From assembly GCA_021323555.1 (NCBI GenBank), contig JAJONP010000006.1, positions 1 to 33,872 of the forward strand: DNA of 33,872 nucleotides, written 5' to 3'. The position numbers and the translations under genes are program-made. Positions 7,348 through 14,569 of this stretch are shown piece after piece; within the stretch, counting starts at the first letter, position 1, and each line of letters begins with the position of its first letter. This stretch comes from Gammaproteobacteria bacterium. Lineage in GTDB: Bacteria > Pseudomonadota > Gammaproteobacteria > DSM-16500. The notes under the pieces were generated by a model. The model made no database searches, had not been told where the DNA came from, and saw only the letters and a list, made by a program, of their open reading frames with translations.

Positions 7348-8712
7348 ATGGCACTCATCAAAACTGGATTATGGATTGTTCTCTTTTTAGTAAACACAGT
7401 AACGCATTGTTTTGCTGCTCATACGTCTGATCACGATAATGCGCCTGGCATGTTAAAAAGGGTCATTCCTGCTGTGGTTAATATTAAAGCCCGTATTAAA
7501 ATTCTCGATTTTGATACTTTCTTGAGACTCCAGAAAGAAAAACAGATTCAAGGCACAATGGATGGGCAAATGCCAGATAGCGTAGTTTCAACAGCATCCG
7601 GTGTCATTGTTGATTCAAAAAAAGGTTATATACTTACAAACGCGCATGCAGTACGTGAAGCCTCACAAGTGGCAGTGACGCTTAATGATGGACGGCACTA
7701 CAATGCAAAAGTCATTGGGCTTGACGTTCCTTCGGATGTCGCACTTTTACAAATTCAAGCCAAAAACCTGACTGCAATTGCATTAGGTAATTCCAATATA
7801 TTAGAAGTCGGTGACGCTGTTTTTGCGATTGGCAACCCTTTTGGGATAGGTCAAACGGTGACATCCGGTATCATTAGTGGCTTAAAACGCAGTTCTTTAG
7901 GCATCGAATCTTTAGAAAATTTTATTCAAACCGATGCGTCTATTAATCCGGGTAATTCGGGTGGCGCACTTTTGAATGCAACAGGTGAACTCATCGGCAT
8001 CAACACAGCCATTGTGCTTTCTGCTGAGCATGGCAACACAGGGATTGGGCTAGCCATCCCTGCAAATATGGCAAAAAGTGTTATGCAGCAATTAATTGAA
8101 TTTGGGGATGTTAAACGGGGTACTTTAGGTGTGGGTGTACAAGACATTACACCTGACTTGGTTACAGCTTTTAACTTAACTGTATCAAAAGGTGCTGTCA
8201 TTACTAAAGTCTTACCTCTGTCTCCTGCGGAAAAAGCAGGGTTAGTAGTAGGTGATGTGATTACAGTCATCAATAATGATGAAGTGAAAAATGCAAATGA
8301 TGTTGTCAATGATATTAGTTTTTTACGCATAGGCGCAAAAGCGAATATCACTGTCTTAAGAGATAATAAAACAATGAATGTCACTTCAGTGATATTGGAT
8401 CCCGTTAAAAGCCGAGAAGCAAGTGTGAAAATGAATCCTTTCCTGTATGGTGTTAGCTTGCAGGATATACCGCCTAGTGAAGACTTAGGCATGGATGTCA
8501 AAGGTATACGCGTACTCTCTGTGGCAGAAGACAGCAACGCCTGGCAGGCAGATTTACACCCGGGCGACATTATCATTTCTGTTAATCAGAAAAAAACAGA
8601 TAATATCGTTGAACTTAATAAAGTGATTGCCGCTAACAAACAACCTCGGTTATTGTTGAATGTATTGCGCGGTGCAGGGGCAGTGTTTTTGGTAATTAAC
8701 GCAGAGCCATGA
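7348..8712 (+). CDS. degQ: Periplasmic serine protease, DegP/DegQ (HtrA) family
   Basis: This is a periplasmic quality-control protease of the Do/HtrA family. The 454-residue product has a cleavable signal peptide (first ~23 residues, ending CFAA) and a trypsin-like domain. The catalytic triad is visible as His100 (TNAHAV), Asp130 (PSDVALLQ) and Ser204 (PGNSGGAL). Two PDZ domains follow at about 255-350 and 365-452. The LA-loop insertion between the signal and the core is short, closer to DegQ than DegP, so degQ is preferred, but the two are not always separable. It lies 23 bases after pgeF and is followed by a strong hairpin at 8747-8794. It likely works with BamD in outer-membrane protein homeostasis. 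Confidence 0.9.
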   Translation: MALIKTGLWIVLFLVNTVTHCFAAHTSDHDNAPGMLKRVIPAVVNIKARIKILDFDTFLRLQKEKQIQGTMDGQMPDSVVSTASGVIVDSKKGYILTNAHAVREASQVAVTLNDGRHYNAKVIGLDVPSDVALLQIQAKNLTAIALGNSNILEVGDAVFAIGNPFGIGQTVTSGIISGLKRSSLGIESLENFIQTDASINPGNSGGALLNATGELIGINTAIVLSAEHGNTGIGLAIPANMAKSVMQQLIEFGDVKRGTLGVGVQDITPDLVTAFNLTVSKGAVITKVLPLSPAEKAGLVVGDVITVINNDEVKNANDVVNDISFLRIGAKANITVLRDNKTMNVTSVILDPVKSREASVKMNPFLYGVSLQDIPPSEDLGMDVKGIRVLSVAEDSNAWQADLHPGDIIISVNQKKTDNIVELNKVIAANKQPRLLLNVLRGAGAVFLVINAEP

Positions 8713-8746
8713 CAATCTTTTTCTTTTATCTATGCAAGATGAGAAG

Positions 8747-8832
8747 CTCTCACCTTTTCCCTCTATTGATGCTCCAGGAAGGGAAAAGTGAGAGTTTAAG
8801 ATTATAAGTGAAGGGACGATCTTAAACGGCGC
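8747..8832. repeat. Hairpin plus dispersed tail repeat, copy 2 (possible terminator)
   Basis: CTCTCACCTTTTCCCT (8747-8762) pairs with AGGGAAAAGTGAGAG (8780-8794) with a single bulged base and is followed by TTT, which could terminate the pgeF-degQ transcript. The segment 8811-8832 (AAGGGACGATCTTAAACGGC and on) matches the tail of the repeat at 114-135 with three differences. Both copies therefore have a GC- or purine-rich hairpin followed by the same tail, suggesting a non-coding repeat family. Confidence 0.55.
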
Positions 8833-8913
8833 TCTTTTCTTAGTTATTTTATCTACCTCGCTCAGCCCTAATTTGATCTTTAAATAACCAGAACTTCATT
8901 TATGTGTAAGTAA

Positions 8914-8942
8914 TTTACATTACAGATTAGTAATGATACAAT
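8914..8942 (+). promoter_or_regulatory. Sigma-70-type promoter of the outer-membrane protein gene
   Basis: TTTACA (8914-8919) and TACAAT (8937-8942) are spaced by 17 bases, 43 bases before the start codon. It fits a strong constitutive promoter, as expected for an abundant outer-membrane protein. Confidence 0.65.
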
Positions 8943-8985
8943 TTTTTTGATTTTTATTTTTTCCTAATACAAAACGAGAGGATAT

Positions 8986-9681
8986 ATGAAAGCAAAAACA
9001 ATCATGAAATTCAATGCAGCAATTGCGTCATCCTTATTATTAACTACAGTGGCTAATGCGGCTGTTGTAGGCCTCTATGAAGGGATTGGGTTAGGTGAAA
9101 GCGCTATTACTATGGATAATCCATTTAAAAAAAATAGCACAAGCGATTTCCCGTACACAAATACAACCACACAAAATCGCGGACTCGCTGGCAAATTATT
9201 TGCTGGTTACAACTTCAACCAATATGTCGGTCTTGAATTAAGCTATGGTATTTATGCAAAGAGAACAGATAAGGGAACATTTATTGAAGAAGATTATTAC
9301 TCTATCTCTATCAGCAATGAGTCCTTCCAACATGAAATTAGCGCGCTTAGTTTAGTTGGAAAGGCTTATTTACCTATTCAACAAACATTCAATGTATACG
9401 CTTTAGGTGGTATTTCTGAAGTATTCCAAACCTTAAAATATACTTCATATAAATTCGAGGAAGATGCATACCACATGCTCTCATACCCAACCTCATCCTC
9501 AAAAACAAAACATGCGCTCCGTCCTATTTACGGTATAGGTGCAAGCTATGATGTAAATACACGGGTAACGACAGGTCTTGAATTTTCACGCATTCAAGGT
9601 CGAGGCAATACCAATACAAGCCCTACAGCTATTCCAAGCGCCAACCTGTTAACCTTAACTGCTGCTTATAATTTTGGTTAA
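8986..9681 (+). CDS. Outer membrane beta-barrel protein (OmpX/OmpA-barrel-like)
   Basis: The 231-residue precursor has a signal peptide ending in VANA (cleavage near residue 25) and a mature part of about 206 residues with alternating aromatic/hydrophobic strands typical of a small eight-stranded barrel. Examples are LFAGYNFNQYVGLELSYG, then YALGGISEV, and a final strand LTLTAAYNFG. The family resembles the generic outer-membrane beta-barrel porin-like group found in Legionellales and Rickettsiales; the specific role is unknown. A GAGAGGA site lies just before the first ATG (8986). A second in-frame ATG at 9004 would leave a shorter signal. It is flanked by its own promoter and a terminator-like hairpin, so it is monocistronic. 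Confidence 0.8.
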   Translation: MKAKTIMKFNAAIASSLLLTTVANAAVVGLYEGIGLGESAITMDNPFKKNSTSDFPYTNTTTQNRGLAGKLFAGYNFNQYVGLELSYGIYAKRTDKGTFIEEDYYSISISNESFQHEISALSLVGKAYLPIQQTFNVYALGGISEVFQTLKYTSYKFEEDAYHMLSYPTSSSKTKHALRPIYGIGASYDVNTRVTTGLEFSRIQGRGNTNTSPTAIPSANLLTLTAAYNFG

Positions 9682-9714
9682 GCTCTTCCGTGCTTGAATG
9701 GTTGGAAATTTTTA

Positions 9715-9783
9715 CCCAGGCCTGCGGGTGCGAAAAACGCACCCTTAGCCTGGGCTAATTTCTCACGGCCTTCGGCCTTTTTT
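9715..9783 (+). terminator. Double hairpin and T-run after the barrel gene
   Basis: CCCAGGC (9715-9721) pairs with GCCTGGG (9748-9754), and inside it GGGTGCG (9726-9732) pairs with CGCACCC (9738-9744) around AAAAA. It is followed by GGCC-TTC-GGCC (9767-9777) and six T residues (9778-9783), an intrinsic-terminator pattern on the plus strand. Confidence 0.65.
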
Positions 9784-9830
9784 AAGCCAAAAGCCTTCTT
9801 TATTTTTTAAAGAAAGATGTCTTGAAATGA

Positions 9831-10277
9831 TTAACCCGCATTCACTTTCATCATCACATACGGATTATGGGCTTCTGCTTTAAATCCATATTTTTGATAA
9901 AGCCCATGCGCATCCTCCGTCATTAAAAACCAACGGAAAATGCCTTGTAATTGAGGGTGGGCGAAAATATATTTCATTAGCGCTTTACCAATCCCCTGGT
10001 GACGATATTCTTCAGCAATAATCACATCCCACAAGGATGCAAACTCAGAATAATCCGTAATCACCCGCGAAAAACCGATCTGCTTATCTCCATGATAGAC
10101 ACCAAAACATACTGAATGTTGAATAATCATTGGAAATCGCTCTGGCGGTAACCCTGTTGAATAACGAGAAGGCTTACACAAAAGGTCATAAATATACTGT
10201 AAATCTAATTTTTTCTTATTTGTACTGAAGAGATACTCTCCAAATTTCTCATCCTGGCAAGGCTGTCTATATGTCAT
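9831..10277 (-). CDS. GNAT family N-acetyltransferase
   Basis: This is an acetyl-CoA-dependent N-acetyltransferase of unknown substrate. The 148-residue protein has the GNAT motif A (VIIAEEYRHQGIGKALM, with the R-x-x-G-x-G pyrophosphate loop) and a C-terminal motif B region (DAHGLYQKYGFKAE). The strand before it (FGVYHGDKQIGFSRVITD) is the usual central beta strand. Length and architecture fit the small single-domain GNATs that acetylate small molecules or free amines. It is transcribed alone, toward the barrel gene. Confidence 0.85.
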   Translation of the reverse strand: MTYRQPCQDEKFGEYLFSTNKKKLDLQYIYDLLCKPSRYSTGLPPERFPMIIQHSVCFGVYHGDKQIGFSRVITDYSEFASLWDVIIAEEYRHQGIGKALMKYIFAHPQLQGIFRWFLMTEDAHGLYQKYGFKAEAHNPYVMMKVNAG

Positions 10278-10406
10278 AACTGTATACCTTCAACACAAAT
10301 GATTAGTAGAATTTATTTACATCATGATATAGAATAATTCGTCTGCTGAATAATCGTAAATGATGTATTTCGTCACTTTTAAAACCAGCTAAGAGGAAAA
10401 TCCACC

Positions 10407-10865
10407 ATGAAGAAAATAGCATTGATTATAACAAGCTTACTTGCATTAATGAACCTCACAGGATGCGCAAATGTATCTAACCAAGACATGGGCACTCTCG
10501 CAGGAGGTGTTGCAGGTGGTTTGTTAGGTAGCCAGCTTGGCGGAGGCGCGGGTAAATTCCTTACCATTGGCGCAGGCACTCTGGCAGGTGCTTACATTGG
10601 AAATAGATTAGGTCAAAACATGGATGAAAATGATAAAGCAAAATTAAACCATACCTTTGAAAACAATGCTGCAGGCCAACCTGCTTATTGGACAAATAGT
10701 AACACAGGTGCAAGTTACAAAGTCACTCCTACAAAGAATGTCACTGTCCATGGCAATCGCTACTGCCGTGAATATCGCTCCACTGCTGATGTAGCTGGTA
10801 AAACACAACAAATCTATGGGACTGCTTGCCGTCAACCGGATGGATCTTGGAAAATTCAAAATTAA
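10407..10865 (+). CDS. Glycine-zipper (17 kDa antigen-type) outer membrane lipoprotein
   Basis: The 152-residue protein begins with a lipoprotein signal ending in LTGC (Cys20). A glycine-zipper two-helix segment follows at about residues 30-72 (GGVAGGLLGSQLGGGAGK and AGAYIGNRLGQNMDE), then a small C-terminal domain with two cysteines (CREYRS and CRQPDGSW). This is the layout of the Rickettsia 17 kDa surface antigen / SlyB-related family. These lipoproteins sit in the outer membrane; exact function is unclear. Its TAA stop overlaps the ATG of radA by one base (TAATG), implying translational coupling. Confidence 0.87.
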   Translation: MKKIALIITSLLALMNLTGCANVSNQDMGTLAGGVAGGLLGSQLGGGAGKFLTIGAGTLAGAYIGNRLGQNMDENDKAKLNHTFENNAAGQPAYWTNSNTGASYKVTPTKNVTVHGNRYCREYRSTADVAGKTQQIYGTACRQPDGSWKIQN

Positions 10866-12253
10866 TGACTAAAACAAAAACCACTCATACTTGCCAAGCC
10901 TGCGGCGCGCATTATCCTAAATGGACAGGACAATGCGTCAGCTGCGGTGAGTGGAATAGCCTGGTCGAGGAAATCACATTTGTTAACCGTCATCCACGCC
11001 GCCAAGGATTCAGTGGTGAAGAGCCTGCTATCACCCCAATGACAGATGTCACGCTCGATGCAGCAGATGCACGTTTATCTTCTGGCCTAAAAGAATTGGA
11101 TCGTGTCCTGGGGGGCGGTTTAGTCATTGGTTCTGCAGTTTTGATTGGTGGTGATCCAGGTATTGGAAAATCGACTGTATTATTACAAACCCTCGCTCAT
11201 CTCAGCCAGCATCTTAAAGTACTGTATGTCACGGGTGAAGAATCCGCACAGCAAGTGACACTACGCGCACGTCGCTTAGGATTACCAGAAAATAATTTAT
11301 TATTACTAACCGATACCAATGTAGAACGTATTATAAAATGTATGCAGCAAGAAAAACCGAGGGTAGTCGTTGTTGACTCCATTCAAACTATGCACACAGA
11401 TCTTTTGCAATCAGCTCCTGGCGCAGTCGGACAAGTACGCGAAAGCGCTGCACAATTAGTCGCTTTTGCAAAACAAACCAATACGGCTTTATTTCTCGTA
11501 GGCCATGTTACCAAAGAAGGCACACTCGCAGGGCCTCGCATATTAGAACACATGGTCGATTGCGTGCTGTATTTTGAAGGAGAACAAGATAGTCTTTATC
11601 GCGTTATTCGCGCGGTTAAAAATCGATTTGGTGCTGTCAATGAACTCGGTATTTTTGCAATGACAGATAAAGGATTACGTGAAGTGAATAATCCTTCCGC
11701 CATTTTTTTATCTCGTTATGAAAAACCCGTTCCAGGCAGTGTCATCATGGCCACCCGAGAAGGCAGTCGCCCTTTATTAGTCGAAGTACAAGCCCTGGTA
11801 GACCAAAGCCACATAGGCAATCCAAGACGCGTATGCGTTGGCTTAGATGCACAGCGCCTGGCTATGCTACTGGCTGTATTGCATCGTCATAGTGGCATTG
11901 TAACCTATGATCAAGATGTTTTTGTGAATGTCGTTGGGGGTGTTCGCATTACTGAAACAGGCGCTGATTTAGCTTTATTATTAGCTGTATTATCCAGCTT
12001 ACGTAATCGTCCTGTTCCACAACATATGCTTATTTTTGGTGAAGTAGGTTTGGCAGGTGAAATTCGTCCTGTTCAAAACGGCCAGGAACGTTTGCGTGAA
12101 GCTGCGAAACATGGTTTTAAACTTGCTATTATTCCACACGCGAATGCGCCCAAAGATAAAATAGGTGATATGCGCATCTTGACCGTACAATCATTGGCAC
12201 AAGCCGTGGATTATTTTAAAGAGCAGACATTACAAGCGCAAACTATCGTCTAA
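10865..12253 (+). CDS. radA: DNA repair protein RadA (Sms)
   Basis: RadA is a RecA-like ATPase and helicase that drives branch migration in homologous recombination. From the ATG at 10865 the protein is 462 residues. It has an N-terminal zinc finger (Cys10, 13, 24, 27: CQACG...CVSCGEW), the Walker A motif GGDPGIGKST, Walker B VVVDSIQTM, the RadA-specific KNRFG motif, and a C-terminal Lon-protease-like domain. An upstream in-frame start at 10826 would overlap the lipoprotein gene by 40 bases and add non-homologous residues, so it is rejected. It is coupled to the preceding lipoprotein gene by a TAATG overlap. Confidence 0.95.
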   Translation: MTKTKTTHTCQACGAHYPKWTGQCVSCGEWNSLVEEITFVNRHPRRQGFSGEEPAITPMTDVTLDAADARLSSGLKELDRVLGGGLVIGSAVLIGGDPGIGKSTVLLQTLAHLSQHLKVLYVTGEESAQQVTLRARRLGLPENNLLLLTDTNVERIIKCMQQEKPRVVVVDSIQTMHTDLLQSAPGAVGQVRESAAQLVAFAKQTNTALFLVGHVTKEGTLAGPRILEHMVDCVLYFEGEQDSLYRVIRAVKNRFGAVNELGIFAMTDKGLREVNNPSAIFLSRYEKPVPGSVIMATREGSRPLLVEVQALVDQSHIGNPRRVCVGLDAQRLAMLLAVLHRHSGIVTYDQDVFVNVVGGVRITETGADLALLLAVLSSLRNRPVPQHMLIFGEVGLAGEIRPVQNGQERLREAAKHGFKLAIIPHANAPKDKIGDMRILTVQSLAQAVDYFKEQTLQAQTIV

Positions 12254-12282
12254 TGATAATAATCTTAGTTAGCTAGCCTAAG

Positions 12283-14202
12283 CTAAACCCTGCCCCTGTT
12301 ATTACTCGCCGGCTTATCCTTATCCTCATTCGCTTTTATTATCTGATCTATAGCATCAGTCGCTTGAGCAGTAATATTCTGAATCGTAGGTCGCAAAAGT
12401 GAGTAGAGTTTCAGGCTCTGCTGTAGTTGTTTTTTCGAATCTTCTATAATTTTTTGTGTGCCACTTTGAGTGACAACCGCCTGGTTACTTCTTACAGCTT
12501 CAGAAACATCATGTTCAGCATGATGACCCACCCGTTCTACAACAGAGACTCCTTTAAGTGCAATGGTGGATATTTGTTCCCTCGCTTCATTCACTTCTGC
12601 TTCTGCTCTTTGTGGGCCTGCCGCAGCCTCCGCCTTGAGTTGATGCAGATGTTGTTGAATCTCTTCTATCTTGTTTTTTATCAATCTTTTTTGTTTAACA
12701 TCTATTAGTTTCAATTTATCTAGTTGACCACGCAACTCTTTAATATGAGCAGAGTCTTCTTCTGCTATATCCACTAACTTCGCTTCTCGAGCAACAGCTT
12801 TTTTTAGTTTTTCTTCCACTTCAGCAACCACTGCACTAACTTGTTTCTCAATAGATTTAGAAAGAGCCACTATCTCTTGTTCAGCCTTCTTAAGTATTGC
12901 TTCCTCCGCTTCGGCCCGTTGTTCTCCTAAATTCAGACTTCTTACAAACTCAGCCTCCAGGCGAACATTTCCATCTGCATCTTGTTTATGTGCTGTATGT
13001 AATATTTCCTGACCAGGAATACCTAAACGCTCTAGTTCCTCCAAAAATTTTGATAAGTACATAATATTTTTTAAACTACCCACCGGGCTCGTGTAATGGG
13101 TAACTATACCAGGCTCACCCTGAAAAAAACTATCTTGTAACTTAGCACTCGTACTAGAGAAACCAACAGGCGCTTGTAAACTTTCTTTCATATCTTGAGC
13201 ATCGATCCCAGCCCTCACACGTCTGACATAGGCATCCATATAAGGATTAGGCCTGTCTGCTCTAAAAAGTTCTTCTTTTGGATTAAAATATTCTGAGCCT
13301 ACTGCATCGTGCAGCCGAGCTAATAAACGTGCTTTTGAGGGATCAAGATTATCGAGTAGAACTTCTTGATAACCGGCAGGGTCTTTTAGAGCGTCTCTTA
13401 GGGTTTGTATTTGTGCCGCACTCAAATCTAGCCCTCCCGCTATTGCTGGATCAAGTAATTGATCAAGAGAAACCTTGGGATAGGGTTGTTTTGTAATAAT
13501 TTTCCCGTAGGCAACGATAACAAACTCTCTTTCATCGCCCTCTCCAATGAGTACAATAGATATACCTTTCACTTCACCTATTTTCTTCTTCAGAGCCTCC
13601 ACCGAGGGAGCTGTACACAATGGCATTTGATCTTGAATAGGCTTACTTAGCGCACTGGCTGACAAGGCAGTGTTCAGTAACACTTCAGTCAATAATTGAT
13701 TAAGATCAAGAGATCCTCCTGGCTGAACAAACATTTCTAGTGCCTTTCTAAATTCACCTGGCTTGAGAGTGTTAGGATCAGGAAACTCTTGCGTTCCATT
13801 AGAGCGCAACACATGATTAATAGCCGTATAAAATCCGCCAGTATAATTTCGTATTGCATTTAACTCCGCGAGTTGCAAATTAGGGAATTGATTACGAATA
13901 GCAGGTTTATTAAGAACAGGATCTTCTGGATAGCTTGTGGCAGGGTCATTTAAAAATTCTTTGAATCTGGCAATATCCGTGGGAGTGAACTCTAACTGTT
14001 CCCAGTCAGGATGATGCTTAAGTATGAGTGTCAGATTATAAGAAGTAGCACCTACTTGAACCATCATCTCCCTATCTGCATTGTAACTCACTGCGATTTT
14101 CCTTCCCGCCGCATGTTCTTCTAAAATTCCCTTAATCATAGCTTCTAATAATCGAGTCTCTTTGGTTTTTTCTCTTGCCCCTTGCTTAAGATGATCGCGC
14201 AT
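12283..14202 (-). CDS. Putative mono-ADP-ribosyltransferase with C-terminal coiled coil (effector-like)
   Basis: The 639-residue protein has no obvious housekeeping homologue, but residues 113-420 carry the ordered signals of R-S-E class ADP-ribosyltransferase toxins. These are a helix ELNAIRNYTGGFYTAINHVLR (113-133) like the YxG...IN..LR helix of that fold, LFRADR with candidate catalytic Arg314, and the strand GFSSTSA with the Ser-Thr-Ser motif (350-352). Candidate catalytic glutamates are Glu399 (IPGQEIL) or Glu416/418 (LEAEF). An inserted region of about 150 residues separates the helix from the Arg strand. Residues 425-600 are a long coiled coil. There is no signal peptide, consistent with a type IV-secreted effector (inference). 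A strong AAGGAGG site precedes the ATG. It is convergent with radA. Confidence 0.6.
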   Translation of the reverse strand: MRDHLKQGAREKTKETRLLEAMIKGILEEHAAGRKIAVSYNADREMMVQVGATSYNLTLILKHHPDWEQLEFTPTDIARFKEFLNDPATSYPEDPVLNKPAIRNQFPNLQLAELNAIRNYTGGFYTAINHVLRSNGTQEFPDPNTLKPGEFRKALEMFVQPGGSLDLNQLLTEVLLNTALSASALSKPIQDQMPLCTAPSVEALKKKIGEVKGISIVLIGEGDEREFVIVAYGKIITKQPYPKVSLDQLLDPAIAGGLDLSAAQIQTLRDALKDPAGYQEVLLDNLDPSKARLLARLHDAVGSEYFNPKEELFRADRPNPYMDAYVRRVRAGIDAQDMKESLQAPVGFSSTSAKLQDSFFQGEPGIVTHYTSPVGSLKNIMYLSKFLEELERLGIPGQEILHTAHKQDADGNVRLEAEFVRSLNLGEQRAEAEEAILKKAEQEIVALSKSIEKQVSAVVAEVEEKLKKAVAREAKLVDIAEEDSAHIKELRGQLDKLKLIDVKQKRLIKNKIEEIQQHLHQLKAEAAAGPQRAEAEVNEAREQISTIALKGVSVVERVGHHAEHDVSEAVRSNQAVVTQSGTQKIIEDSKKQLQQSLKLYSLLRPTIQNITAQATDAIDQIIKANEDKDKPASNNRGRV

Positions 14203-14533
14203 GACACCCTCCTTCTTCAGTGACTTCTAATGTGTTTTTATTAGACTTAGGGGAGAGTATAGGTCAATATTTGTCTATTAATTTTAGCTTTGTTTATTAT
14301 TGATTCAATGTGTTGATTTTTAAATGAAAATAAAAATGATTTAGAAGGAAAATAAAACAAAACTTACTATGTACTTTCTATTAGTAAAGTAGAAGGCTTG
14401 AAGCAATCTGGCGAGAGCAGAATGTGAGTATGCGTTCATTACGTCCTAACACGCAAAGACACAGTTAAATGAAAATTCTTGGTTTTTAGAAAAGAATTGC
14501 ATTATCAAAAAAGCTATAAGGTAAGTTTGATTT
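14203..14533. other. AT-rich intergenic region, no gene recognised
   Basis: The part next to 14202 holds a possible promoter for the ADP-ribosyltransferase-like gene: on the minus strand TTGACC (14262-14267) and TAATAA (14238-14243), 18 bases apart. A weak inverted repeat TACTTT/AAAGTA lies near 14371-14390. I see no coding sequence, no tRNA and no continuation of fadJ in any frame. Confidence 0.4.
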
Positions 14534-14569
14534 GGTGGATTACGACGCAAAAAGCGCGTCTAATCCACC
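14534..14569. repeat. REP-like palindrome overlapping the fadJ stop
   Basis: GGTGGATTA-C-GACGC (14534-14548) pairs with GCGTC-TAATCCACC (14556-14569), a 14-base-pair stem with one bulge. The sequence type (GTAGGGTGGATTA... palindrome) resembles REP-like intergenic repeats common in gammaproteobacteria. The TAG stop of fadJ (14560-14562) is inside the right arm, so the element supplies the end of the gene and may serve as its terminator. Confidence 0.7.

Noticed and set aside
7926..8576. Long minus-strand ORF (216 codons) opposite degQ
   Set aside because: It lies wholly inside a clear protease gene, and its Ser/Thr/Pro-rich product is what the antisense of such a gene gives.
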